From an uncultured Woeseiaceae bacterium (GTDB lineage: Bacteria > Pseudomonadota > Gammaproteobacteria > Steroidobacterales > Woeseiaceae): a stretch of 36,390 nt of DNA. Below the pieces are notes generated by a model. It had not been told where the DNA came from and did not search any database. It saw nothing but the letters and a program-made list of their open reading frames with translations. Positions 1 through 7,369 of this stretch are shown here, piece by piece (the first letter of the stretch is position 1; each line of letters begins with the position of its first letter). The stretch is taken from NCBI GenBank assembly GCA_905480255.1, contig CAJQPR010000003.1, forward strand, positions 1 to 36,390. Reading direction: 5' to 3'. The position numbers and the translations under genes are program-made.

Positions 1-1517
1 ACGGTGCTCGCCGTGACCGGCGTTTCTTCGATCGGCCAAACCGGTTCGCCGGTGCGGCGGTCGAAAACAAATGTGAGGCCGTGTTTGGTGATCTGGGCAA
101 CGGCCGGAATCTCCACGCCGTCCACCTCTATGTCGATTAACACTGGCGGCGCGGGCAGGTCGTAGTCCCAAATAGGGTGATGCACCGTCTGGAAATGCCA
201 GATTCGTTCACCGGTTTTCGCATCCAGGCAGACGAGGCTTTGTGAATAGAGGTTGTCGCCCGGTCGGTGGCCGCCATAGTAGTCACCGGTCGGCGCTTCC
301 GTCGGCAAGTAGACGTAGCCAAGCTCAGGGTCAGCTGACATGGGTGCCCATACACCGACATTGCCGGTGTATGTCCAGGAATCATCCTTCCAGGTTTCGT
401 GGCCAGGTTCCCCGGGTTGCGGGATCGTGTGAAAAATCCAAAGCCGTTCACCGGTATCGGCGTTGTAACCGGTAACGTTTCCAACGGGCATTTCCTTGGT
501 CGGCGGTGCGCCGCCCGCCGGAAACGCCGAGCCGACAATGACGACATCGCCAACAACAATGGGCGGCGAACTGGCGCCAATCCTGGCGTTTTCGAGATCG
601 ATATCCTGGTCGATGTTCGCTTTTAGATCGACAATGCCGCCGTCGCCAAACGAGGCCAGCGGCTGGCCGGTCTTCGCATTGAGCGCGATCAGGTGATAGC
701 CCGGCGAAATCATGTAGACCGTTTCCTGCTCTCCGTTGCGGCGGTGGGCGACGCCACGGCCGGGACCTTTGCGCGGCGCATTGTCACCGCGCTTGCCCTC
801 GTCAATGCGATACATCCACAAGGTTTCGCCGGTAGCGGCGTCAATGGCGACAACGGCACGCCGGATGCCCGCTGTTGCGTAGAGCACGCCATTAGCCATG
901 ATCGGAGTCGTCTGGAGGTTTGGCCACGGTACTGGTCCAAAATTATCGGACTTCCAACGCCATGCCACCCGGAGATCCGCGACGTTGTCGGCATTGATCA
1001 GGTCCAGGTCGGAATAGTTCTGACTGCCGGCAGTGCCGCGGTGATGCAGCCATTCGACCATCAATCCTTCAGCGGTGGATGCTTCTTCGAGTGGTATAGG
1101 CGCGGACCTGGCCGGATCGACGAATTTGTACTCTGCCAGTGTCCCGGCGTCGGCAAGCAGGGAGTCCGGACCAGCCGCGTAGGCGTTTCTGTTCAATATG
1201 TACGCAACGACAGCAGCGTACTCGGCATCGGGCAGTCCCGCGGGATTGGTGACCGGCATGGTTTGCCTTGTCAGGTCGTATAATTCCGCAAGCGCCAGAT
1301 TCTTCCATCGACTCCTGAAGCCGAGGCCCGCCAGACCGGGCCCTGCCTCACCGCCTTCGAGCTCCGGGCCATGGCAGGCTGCGCATTCGCGCCCATAGAC
1401 GGTGCGTCCGGCGGCCGCCTGTTCCAGTGAATAAATGCCGGCGTCTGTATCGGACTGGGCAATGGATGCCACTGGTGTCAGCAACACGGCCAGCACAATC
1501 ACGAATATTCTTCTCAT
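1..1517 (-). CDS. PQQ-dependent dehydrogenase with N-terminal cytochrome c domain (3' part missing)
   Basis: The frame stays open from an ATG at 1517 to the window edge, giving about 505 residues of a longer protein. Residues 1-20 form a signal peptide, so the protein should be periplasmic. A haem c motif CAACH (C45, C48, H49) lies in a short cytochrome domain at about residues 30-115. From about residue 155 the sequence shows quinoprotein beta-propeller repeats of the type 'DAATGETLW', 'NAKTGQPL', 'NADTGERLW' and 'DAKTGERIW'. This matches the family of PQQ-dependent alcohol or sugar dehydrogenases. Family knowledge suggests oxidation of a periplasmic substrate with electrons passed to the fused haem. 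The substrate is unknown. An AGGA ribosome-binding site lies just before the ATG, and an intrinsic terminator ends only 14 bases upstream of it. The catalytic C-terminal portion is outside the window. Confidence 0.88.
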   Translation of the reverse strand, partial: MRRIFVIVLAVLLTPVASIAQSDTDAGIYSLEQAAAGRTVYGRECAACHGPELEGGEAGPGLAGLGFRSRWKNLALAELYDLTRQTMPVTNPAGLPDAEYAAVVAYILNRNAYAAGPDSLLADAGTLAEYKFVDPARSAPIPLEEASTAEGLMVEWLHHRGTAGSQNYSDLDLINADNVADLRVAWRWKSDNFGPVPWPNLQTTPIMANGVLYATAGIRRAVVAIDAATGETLWMYRIDEGKRGDNAPRKGPGRGVAHRRNGEQETVYMISPGYHLIALNAKTGQPLASFGDGGIVDLKANIDQDIDLENARIGASSPPIVVGDVVIVGSAFPAGGAPPTKEMPVGNVTGYNADTGERLWIFHTIPQPGEPGHETWKDDSWTYTGNVGVWAPMSADPELGYVYLPTEAPTGDYYGGHRPGDNLYSQSLVCLDAKTGERIWHFQTVHHPIWDYDLPAPPVLIDIEVDGVEIPAVAQITKHGLTFVFDRRTGEPVWPIEETPVTAST

Positions 1518-1531
1518 GCAGTCAATCCTAC

Positions 1532-1567
1532 AAAAAAAGCCGCAGGACCGATATGCGGGCCTGCGAC
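1532..1567 (-). terminator. Intrinsic terminator after the FAH gene
   Basis: On the minus strand an 8-bp stem (arms 1567-1560 and 1546-1539, core CGCAGG/CCTGCG, one G-T pair) is followed by seven T residues (1538-1532). It starts 27 bases after the TAG stop of the FAH gene, the usual place for a Rho-independent terminator. It ends 14 bases before the PQQ-dehydrogenase ATG, so it could also act as an attenuator for that gene. Confidence 0.82.
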
Positions 1568-1593
1568 TCATGGTTCTGGAATGCGAGAGAGTC

Positions 1594-2553
1594 CTATTCG
1601 AAGGGCTCCGCTTCGATCGGGTTGCTCAGTCGGCCAAGCCCGTCAATTTCGACATCGGTGACCGAATAGTGGCGCAGATCAACACCGAGATTTCCTTTCG
1701 GGAATTTCTCCGTGCCCTTAACGGCAGTGCCGCAGTGCACGCAGTCACCCGGCTCGAGGGTGAACCAGATACTGGCCTCTGATAAAACGCGTTCCACAGA
1801 GAAGAAGTAGTTTGAGGTTGAGTCGTCTGCGTAAACCTCTCCATCGATATATCCCCGGACATTCAGGTTATTCGGGTCATCGACTTCATCCGCCGTGGTA
1901 ATCCATGGTCCCATCGCGGCAAAGGTGTCGGCTGCTTTCGAGCGGGCGTGATAGATGAAGTAGAGATAGTTGTCATCTTCGAACCGATGGCGCCATTCCA
2001 TGTGATGCGGGTGAATCAGTTCCGGTCTCTGGTTTAGTGCAATGGCGTCTTCGCCAAACTTAATGCCGCTTGCAGTGCAGTCATTCGTGAGCGTGTAGCC
2101 GAAAACATGCTCAAGAATCTTATCTTCACCTACATCTTTCACCGTGTCCTTGAACACAACTACCGGCTCGGGCTCCGGAATTGTCCGGCCGTGGCGAGTC
2201 AGAATTTTGATTGGCTTGTTGTGGCCCGTCAGCGCCGAGCGTCCCTTGGTGAAGAACATGGGGCTTTTCATTGGTCGGTGGGCGACCTTATTCAGATTGT
2301 TGTTGTTAACTGCACAACCGAGAATCTTGGATGCCATAGGGTTTGGCGCCATCCAGTCAGCGTTGGTGACATCGATAAGTTCAGTACTACCCGCGGATCC
2401 GTTTTCGATAAGCTGACGTGCATCGTCAAGGGCCTGCTCGCCTCCGGCGATGAGGTCTTCCATGGTTGCCGATCCCAGGGCAACCGCATTCGCTTCATCA
2501 ACCTGCCCGATAACTGTCTGCTGACCATTCAGGCGAATCGTTCCTAGTTTCAT
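1594..2553 (-). CDS. Fumarylacetoacetate hydrolase (FAH) family protein
   Basis: This 319-residue cytosolic protein has the FAH fold. It has a small N-terminal domain (about 1-70) and then the catalytic core with the acidic metal-binding residues E127 and E129 (PEPEP) and D158 (TNDC). The end 'EIDGLGRLSNPI' is typical of the family. Members hydrolyse or hydrate beta-diketo or 2-oxo-alkenoate products of aromatic ring cleavage using Mg or Mn. The closest relative in the window is the protein at 10609-11580, which shares the 'ADTF..MGP..TADE' and 'LTLEPGD' segments. GAGGAG precedes the ATG by 8 bases. The gene is divergent from the IclR regulator and ends in a clear terminator. The exact substrate (hydratase, hydrolase or decarboxylase) cannot be read from sequence. 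Confidence 0.87.
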   Translation of the reverse strand: MKLGTIRLNGQQTVIGQVDEANAVALGSATMEDLIAGGEQALDDARQLIENGSAGSTELIDVTNADWMAPNPMASKILGCAVNNNNLNKVAHRPMKSPMFFTKGRSALTGHNKPIKILTRHGRTIPEPEPVVVFKDTVKDVGEDKILEHVFGYTLTNDCTASGIKFGEDAIALNQRPELIHPHHMEWRHRFEDDNYLYFIYHARSKAADTFAAMGPWITTADEVDDPNNLNVRGYIDGEVYADDSTSNYFFSVERVLSEASIWFTLEPGDCVHCGTAVKGTEKFPKGNLGVDLRHYSVTDVEIDGLGRLSNPIEAEPFE

Positions 2554-2628
2554 GCTGTTCTCCTCACCCTGGTCATCTGCGTGCGCGCATTTTGCAGGTT
2601 ATCGATTTTGACACTTTGGGTTCGTTAG

Positions 2629-2650
2629 GCAATAAGTTGTTGCGTATTGC
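2629..2650. promoter_or_regulatory. Inverted repeat in the divergent FAH/iclR promoter region
   Basis: GCAATA (2629-2634) and TATTGC (2645-2650) form a 6-bp inverted repeat with a 10-base spacer. It lies in the 128-base gap between the divergent FAH and iclR genes. A TATAAT hexamer follows at 2653-2658, and a weak minus-strand promoter (TTGCCT 2632-2627, CAAAAT 2610-2605, 16-bp spacer) overlaps it. IclR regulators usually bind palindromes in their own divergent promoter, so this is a candidate operator. That is inference only. Confidence 0.4.
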
Positions 2651-2681
2651 GATATAATATCCGACGTTACAAGGCAGGCCT

Positions 2682-3500
2682 GTGAACACATCGAAATCCA
2701 CCAAACCCGCAAAGTCGTCTACCGTTCACAGCGTCGTCGTTGCGTCGCAGCTGCTTGAGTTTCTGGCGGAGAGCGGACGTCCGCAGCGTGTGACTGATAT
2801 CGCAGCGCGCCTTGGAATGACCAAGGCTCGCGTATCCCGTCACCTGAGCACCTTGTCAGACCTTGGCATGGTCGCCAGGTTGCCGGACAAAAGTGGCTAC
2901 CGGCTCGGACCGACACTGTTCAGGCTCGCGAACGCAGCACTTGATCAATACGAAATAACGAATATTGCATACCGGTACATGGTTGTTCTGCGGAACCAGA
3001 TTCAGGAATCCCTGCTACTGGCGATTCCGGCAGGTGGTGACGCATTGATCGTCTCTACAATATCCAGCGGGAAGGCGCTGTCGCCACAATTGGTACGCGG
3101 GACTCGCTGGAGTATTCCGACTTCGCCGACGGCTTCGGTAGTCCTCGCATTTTCCGAGGAGTTCGTTCGCGAACGCGTACTGGCGCGACGAACTGAACGA
3201 GACCCGGACCGGGATGTGGTTCTGGATCCGGCAGTCCAGCGCGAAGAATTCGCCAACATCCAACGACGATTCTATGCATTCAGTGAAGATCCTCATGACG
3301 CAGGCTTTTCGGTTCTGTCGGCGCCGATTTTCGATCACGCCGAGCGACTTGAGGCGGCGTTGTCCGTTGTCATGAATCGAAGGGCTGGATCCGTGAACCA
3401 GGAAACTCGTTATCTCAAGCAGCTGAAAGAAACAGCAATTGAAATTTCGCGTGCGCTCGGTTCGGTAGAGATGTCGGAGAAAATGGCCAATACGCTTTGA
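2682..3500 (+). CDS. IclR family transcriptional regulator
   Basis: The 272-residue protein has an N-terminal winged helix-turn-helix at about residues 12-75 ('VASQLLEFLAESGRPQ', 'VTDIAARLGMTKARVSRHL', 'SGYRLGPTLFRLA'). The C-terminal half (about 90-260) is the GAF-like effector-binding domain of IclR proteins. The start is GTG; no upstream in-frame start gives a better N-terminus, and an AAGG sequence lies 7 bases before it. IclR members often control aromatic-compound pathways and bind a pathway intermediate. Its place beside FAH, amidohydrolase and dioxygenase genes suggests it regulates this island. The effector, and whether it activates or represses, are unknown. Confidence 0.92.
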   Translation: MNTSKSTKPAKSSTVHSVVVASQLLEFLAESGRPQRVTDIAARLGMTKARVSRHLSTLSDLGMVARLPDKSGYRLGPTLFRLANAALDQYEITNIAYRYMVVLRNQIQESLLLAIPAGGDALIVSTISSGKALSPQLVRGTRWSIPTSPTASVVLAFSEEFVRERVLARRTERDPDRDVVLDPAVQREEFANIQRRFYAFSEDPHDAGFSVLSAPIFDHAERLEAALSVVMNRRAGSVNQETRYLKQLKETAIEISRALGSVEMSEKMANTL

Positions 3501-3534
3501 GTGCTTGTTCGGTGCCGAATTCTTCATTTCAACA

Positions 3535-3546
3535 ACGTCGCGACGT
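3535..3546. promoter_or_regulatory. 12-bp perfect palindrome between iclR and the FAH remnant
   Basis: ACGTCGCGACGT is a perfect 12-bp palindrome, 34 bases after the iclR stop and 30 bases before the ATG of the FAH remnant. It could be an operator for the downstream genes. Palindromes of this length can occur by chance, so confidence is low. Confidence 0.25.
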
Positions 3547-3576
3547 GATTATTCAAACCAGGTAGCGATTGCCGGC

Positions 3577-3828
3577 ATGCGTATTGTTTCTTTTCAAGAT
3601 AACCGCGGAGTCCGCCCAGGCGTCTTGCTCGACGACAACCACGTGCTGGACTTTCGGCTTGCAGCCGAAAAACGTGGTGGCGCGGTGTATCGATCTGTTC
3701 TGGCACTGATCGAGGCTGACCGCAGATCCTGTCGCTGGCGCCAGCCAGGCGACGTTGTAGAGCTCGAAATCGAAGGGATCGGTATTCTCAGGAATACGAT
3801 CTCGGAAAATAGATCACTTTATTGTTAG
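3577..3828 (+). pseudogene. Internally deleted FAH-family gene remnant
   Basis: This 83-codon frame begins like an FAH-family enzyme ('MRIVSFQDNRGVRPGVLLDD', then 'VLDFRLAAEKRG', the small N-terminal domain). After about residue 50 it jumps straight to the family's C-terminal signature ('QPGDVVELEIEGIGILRNTI'). The whole catalytic core of about 180-200 residues, with the metal-binding acidic residues, is missing, yet the frame is kept. A longer version could start upstream at 3505, but those residues look unlike any FAH N-terminus. The likely history is an in-frame internal deletion of a third FAH gene of this island. It could still be expressed as a short protein but cannot be an active FAH enzyme. 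The last residues (ENRSLYC) may be read-through beyond the original end. Confidence 0.72.
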
Positions 3829-3879
3829 TTGTGATGCCGGCAGCACGCAGGCACGCGGCAAAATCAGCGGAGAAAAAAG

Positions 3880-4863
3880 ATGGCAGTTATTGATGTTCAT
3901 ACTCATATGCTCACGCGAGAGTACCTCGATTTCCTGACGGAGCACGGCGGTCCGAAGTATGAATGCAAGCCAACCAGGGCAGGGCAGGAGAGCATTTACA
4001 TGCTTGGTGCGCCATTCATGACACTAATGCCCGAAATGTGGGACTACGAGGCGCGAATTCGGGATATGGACAAAGCCGGAGTCGATCTCGCGATTGTTTC
4101 ACTAACGTGCCCAAACGCATATTTTGGCGACGAGTCAATCAGCGTCCGCGCAGCAACCATGATGAATGACTCGATGGATGAACAACACAAAGCGAGGCCC
4201 GATCGAATCGGCTGGTTCACGTCGTTGCCCTGGCAATATGCGGACGCGGCAGTTGCAGAGCTGGAGCGAACCATTGCACTTGGAGCGGTTGGCGTGATGG
4301 TTATTGCGAATATCGACGGCATGAACCTGACGGACCCGGCGTTCGCCCCGGTCTGGCAGGCGATCGATGAAAAAGCATTGCCGGTACTGGTTCACCCGAC
4401 CGCGCCACTTGGCACACCCGACATGAGTCTTGACGAATACGGATTGGTTCCACCGATTGGTTTCATGATCGATACGACTCTCGCCGTTTCCCGAATGATT
4501 CTGGACGGTTTTTTCGATCGTTACCCGAACCTGAAGATTATTGCATCGCACGGTGGTGGGACATTACCGTACCTCGCCGGCCGGCTCGATCGCTGTCACG
4601 AAATGATTCCCGCTTGTTCGGACGCCATCAAGGAGAAGCCGAGCACCTATCTTGAGAAGATTTACTATGACTCTGTTGTTTACTCTGCAGGTGCGTTGAA
4701 CCTCTGCCTGGACGTGGCCGGGCCGAACAATGTGCTGTACGGGTCAGACTATCCGCACAACATTGGCGATATGGTCGGCTGCCTCGCTAGAGTCAATGGG
4801 TTGGCAACGGATGTTGCGGCGCGTGTCCGGGACGGCAACGCAAAAAGAATATTCAACCTCTAA
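3880..4863 (+). CDS. Amidohydrolase-superfamily decarboxylase/hydratase (ACMSD-like)
   Basis: The 327-residue TIM-barrel protein carries all expected metal and catalytic residues of the ACMSD group: H7 and H9 (VHTHM), H172 (VHPTAP), H224 (ASHGGG) and D290 (YGSDYPH). The spacing is close to that of 2-amino-3-carboxymuconate-6-semialdehyde decarboxylase. The same group includes gamma-resorcylate and 5-carboxyvanillate decarboxylases and the 4-oxalomesaconate hydratase LigJ, so it fits an aromatic ring-cleavage pathway. Metal-dependent, non-oxidative decarboxylation or hydration in the cytosol is the likely chemistry. AGCGGAG lies upstream of the ATG. The dioxygenase gene follows after 30 bases with a strong ribosome-binding site, so the two are probably co-transcribed. 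The substrate is not determined. Confidence 0.88.
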   Translation: MAVIDVHTHMLTREYLDFLTEHGGPKYECKPTRAGQESIYMLGAPFMTLMPEMWDYEARIRDMDKAGVDLAIVSLTCPNAYFGDESISVRAATMMNDSMDEQHKARPDRIGWFTSLPWQYADAAVAELERTIALGAVGVMVIANIDGMNLTDPAFAPVWQAIDEKALPVLVHPTAPLGTPDMSLDEYGLVPPIGFMIDTTLAVSRMILDGFFDRYPNLKIIASHGGGTLPYLAGRLDRCHEMIPACSDAIKEKPSTYLEKIYYDSVVYSAGALNLCLDVAGPNNVLYGSDYPHNIGDMVGCLARVNGLATDVAARVRDGNAKRIFNL

Positions 4864-4893
4864 AGAACGCCCTGGAAGGAGAGAGCATCGGTC

Positions 4894-5919
4894 ATGGCAA
4901 AAATAGTTCTGGGTATTGGATGCGCTCACACCCCACAGCTGCACACCCCTGCGGACAAATGGGAAATTCGGGCAGAACGCGATGCCCGTGACGGCGTGCC
5001 CATGTGGTACAAGGGAGAGCGGCTGAAATACGCGGAGGTGCTTGAGCAGCGGCAGCACCTTGATCTCCAGGCGCAGACGAAGATGGAAATTCGCGAAGAG
5101 CGGCTCAGGAAGTCTTTTGCGGCCGTAGACGTGCTCGCTGAGGTGTTTGCCCGCGCAAATCCCGATGTCGTCGTCATCTTCGGCAACGATCAGTCAGAAA
5201 TGTTCCTGGACGATATCAAACCAGCGTTCACGATCATGGGTTGTCCGGAATTCGAGAATATGCCGCGCACCGAAGAGCAAATTTCGCGTCTGCCGCCGGG
5301 CATTGCGCTGGCGGACCCCGGGCATTTGCCAGATCATGATCGCCAGGTCTTTCCCGGTCATCCCGACCTCGCCCGGCATATCGCGGAGCATGCAATCAGG
5401 AAAGAATTCGATGTGTCGTATTCAAACCGCCAGTTCCATCCTGATCCGGGCAGGGCACAAACAAGCGGCATGCCGCACTCCTACGGTTTTATCTACAAAC
5501 AAATATTCCGTACTCACGTTAAGCCGCACGTGCCCGTTGACACGAATACCTTTTTTCCACCGAATCAGCCGCTCGCGCCCAGGTGCTATGCACTAGGCAA
5601 GGTTGTTGGTGAAGCCATTCGGGAATGGGACCGGGATCTTAATGTGTGCGTTATTGCCACCGGAGGTCTGAGTCACTTTGTCGTTGACGAAGACTTCGAT
5701 CACGACATCATGGAGGCGATGGAACGTAACGACTTTGAGCATTTGTTGCGTTATAGCGAAGGTTACTACCAGGCCGGATCTTCGGAGATTAAATCCTGGA
5801 TTGCTGCGGGTGGCGCCATGCAGGATTCCGGACTTGTCGGGCACATCGTTGATTACCATGCGCTCTATCGGACGCCGGCAGGCACCGGGAGCTCAACAGC
5901 ATTCATGTACTGGCAGTAG
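4894..5919 (+). CDS. Class III (LigB-type) extradiol ring-cleavage dioxygenase
   Basis: The 341-residue protein aligns by motif with the LigB catalytic subunit family. It has H12 (AHTPQLH), H195 (MPHSYG), H261 in ATGGLSHF and a downstream acidic residue, E266 in VDEDFD. The region 'GHPDLARHIAEH' is also typical. Family members open catechol-type rings with Fe(II). The position that is His in LigB and MhpB (NDH/PDH) is Gln here (NDQ, Q100), so one iron ligand may differ. I recall related NDQ or DDQ proteins, so this may be a subfamily trait and not a loss of function. GGAAGGAG is present before the ATG. The gene follows the ACMSD-like gene and its 3' end is convergent with the cytochrome gene. 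Confidence 0.85.
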   Translation: MAKIVLGIGCAHTPQLHTPADKWEIRAERDARDGVPMWYKGERLKYAEVLEQRQHLDLQAQTKMEIREERLRKSFAAVDVLAEVFARANPDVVVIFGNDQSEMFLDDIKPAFTIMGCPEFENMPRTEEQISRLPPGIALADPGHLPDHDRQVFPGHPDLARHIAEHAIRKEFDVSYSNRQFHPDPGRAQTSGMPHSYGFIYKQIFRTHVKPHVPVDTNTFFPPNQPLAPRCYALGKVVGEAIREWDRDLNVCVIATGGLSHFVVDEDFDHDIMEAMERNDFEHLLRYSEGYYQAGSSEIKSWIAAGGAMQDSGLVGHIVDYHALYRTPAGTGSSTAFMYWQ

Positions 5920-5930
5920 CGGTACTTCGA

Positions 5931-5961
5931 TAGTCCTTGCGCTCGCTGCAGTCGCGGACTA
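5931..5961. terminator. Possible bidirectional hairpin between convergent genes
   Basis: TAGTCC (5931-5936) pairs with GGACTA (5956-5961), and GCG (5939-5941) pairs with CGC (5953-5955) across a two-base bulge. It sits between the convergent ends of the dioxygenase and cytochrome genes and includes the cytochrome stop codon. There is no T tract, so its role as a terminator is uncertain. Confidence 0.35.
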
Positions 5962-6396
5962 CTGAAAGTCCGGGTGAAACTGGAGATGACATTCCTCGCA
6001 CGGCGGATAGAGCACTTCGCCCGCCGTGTACATCGCTTCAAGGTCTTTGTTCACAGCTGCTGTTTTGGCATCGAAGCCGGCACCGATCAGTCGGTCCGCG
6101 AATGCCTGCCATTCGGCACTGGCCGACCACGTGTTGTCATCGGGACCTGTACCGCCGACTTTTATCGTTTGGCCGGCATTGATGACAACATCGGCGGCAT
6201 CGATAAAAACCTGCCATTCATCATCCGATTGCGGGTCCTCGATTCCCCACAGGGTATTGGTCGCCGGGGTGACGACTGTCTCCATCAGCTCATTGACGCT
6301 CATGGTCGGAACGGGCGCCGCCTCGCCGTCGGTCCGCCCTGTGATTGCTGTTGCGAATATGACCAATAAAGCAGTAGCAAGAATTATTCTGAGCAT
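5959..6396 (-). CDS. Class II (cytochrome c'-like) periplasmic cytochrome c
   Basis: The 145-residue protein starts with a signal peptide (about residues 1-20). The body is predicted mostly helical and ends with a single haem-binding motif CEECH (C133, C136, H137), eight residues from the C-terminus. A C-terminal CxxCH after a four-helix region is the pattern of cytochrome c' and cytochrome c-556. It would carry one electron in the periplasm or bind a gas ligand. Its position beside aromatic-degradation genes and in the same window as a quinoprotein and a cbb3 oxidase suggests electron transfer, but no partner can be named. It is transcribed opposite to the dioxygenase, and a 229-base gap separates it from the divergent RraA gene. 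Confidence 0.8.
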   Translation of the reverse strand: MLRIILATALLVIFATAITGRTDGEAAPVPTMSVNELMETVVTPATNTLWGIEDPQSDDEWQVFIDAADVVINAGQTIKVGGTGPDDNTWSASAEWQAFADRLIGAGFDAKTAAVNKDLEAMYTAGEVLYPPCEECHLQFHPDFQ

Positions 6397-6506
6397 CAGA
6401 AACCCCTCCGGTTCGGATGACGGATAAATACACGTCGTTTATAGCCTGTACGGGATGGTTTTCGTGATTCGGACATATACTTATACCCGAGAGGAACCTC
6501 ATTGCA

Positions 6507-6530
6507 TCTGCGTTTTTGCTGGCTCGCAGA
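6507..6530. promoter_or_regulatory. Inverted repeat in the cytochrome c / RraA divergent gap
   Basis: TCTGCG (6507-6512) and CGCAGA (6525-6530) form a 6-bp inverted repeat with a 12-base spacer inside the 229-base divergent intergenic region (6397-6625). No other coding signal is visible in that gap, which is AT-rich at 6550-6610 and likely holds promoters for both genes. The repeat may be an operator, but support is weak. Confidence 0.25.
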
Positions 6531-6625
6531 GCGAATCAATTCAACGACAACTGCACCCAATCGAGTTACAATTTTTTCACGCACTCAATGCTAAATAAAA
6601 ATCTAACTAAAACCGCATTGCGACG

Positions 6626-7315
6626 GTGAGCAACAGGACGACGGTGGACTACTCGGAAATCCTTGATCGACTTGCGGCGCTGGATACTTGCGCCATATCA
6701 GATGCGCTTGACAGCCTGGGTGTCTCCGGCACCGTTGACGGGATTGTGCGCCGATCAACCAGGGAGAGAGTCGCCGGTCGTGTTCGGACGATGAAAGTTG
6801 GCGTCGGGCCGGCACCTGAAAAGTCGAAGACACACCTGGGCTCCCGTTCTATCGCAGAAGCAAATGAAACAGACGTGATTGTTGTTGAACAAAAAACCGG
6901 TATTAACGCGGCGTGCTGGGGAGGTGTGCTGGCACATGCCGCGAAGTTGAAAAGGGTCAGGGGCATAATCATCGAAGGTGCTGCCCGGGATGTTGATGAA
7001 ATAAGAGAAGTCGGGATTCCCGTTTTTTCCCGGGGTGTTTCGACGAAGTCAGCACGAGGCCGGATTCACGAAGCCGAAGTAAATGTTGAAATTCAAGTAG
7101 GCGACGTGGTTGTGAAGCCCGGCGATCTTGTAGTGGCCGATGGGACAGGTGTTGTGTTTATTCCTGCCGCGATCGCGGAAGAGACCATTAGTAAAGCGGA
7201 ATTAATATCAGCGACTGAGAATTCGATGATCGATGCTATCCACGAAGGGAAGCCTGTGACGGAGGTTCTGGGCAGGCAATACGAAACAATGCTGGAAGAT
7301 GAAAAGTCGAAATAG
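6626..7315 (+). CDS. RraA / HMG-CHA aldolase family protein
   Basis: The 229-residue protein has the RraA-like fold, including 'DTCAISDALDSLGVSG', 'GGVLAHAAKLKRVRGIIIEG' and the active-site pair R121-D122 (GAARD). In family members this Arg-Asp pair binds substrate and metal. Class II 4-hydroxy-4-methyl-2-oxoglutarate and 4-carboxy-4-hydroxy-2-oxoadipate aldolases (such as LigK, ProA and GalC) belong here and perform the last step of the protocatechuate and gallate 4,5-cleavage pathways. That fits the neighbouring LigB-type dioxygenase. RraA regulators of RNase E share the fold, but the context favours an aldolase or decarboxylase role. The start is GTG with GACGG upstream, a weak site. The two DUF6644 genes follow on the same strand. 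Confidence 0.8.
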   Translation: MSNRTTVDYSEILDRLAALDTCAISDALDSLGVSGTVDGIVRRSTRERVAGRVRTMKVGVGPAPEKSKTHLGSRSIAEANETDVIVVEQKTGINAACWGGVLAHAAKLKRVRGIIIEGAARDVDEIREVGIPVFSRGVSTKSARGRIHEAEVNVEIQVGDVVVKPGDLVVADGTGVVFIPAAIAEETISKAELISATENSMIDAIHEGKPVTEVLGRQYETMLEDEKSK

Positions 7316-7357
7316 GCAGAAAAATATTCGCGGGTAACGAACCGCAACGGCAAGTTG

Positions 7358-7363
7358 AAGGAG
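7358..7363 (+). promoter_or_regulatory. Ribosome-binding site deciding the start of the first DUF6644 gene
   Basis: AAGGAG lies 6 bases before the ATG at 7370. It overlaps an alternative upstream TTG start at 7355, so the ATG is the better start. Confidence 0.7.
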
Positions 7364-7369
7364 AGTGCC

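Noticed and set aside
693-1283. A 196-codon plus-strand frame inside the PQQ-dehydrogenase region
   Set aside because: The minus strand has a continuous frame with signal peptide, haem motif and quinoprotein repeats; the plus-strand frame lacks any.
2608-2658. Consensus TTGACA (2608-2613) and TATAAT (2653-2658) read as one iclR promoter
   Set aside because: The two hexamers are 39 bases apart, far more than the usual 16-18, and neither has a good partner at proper spacing.
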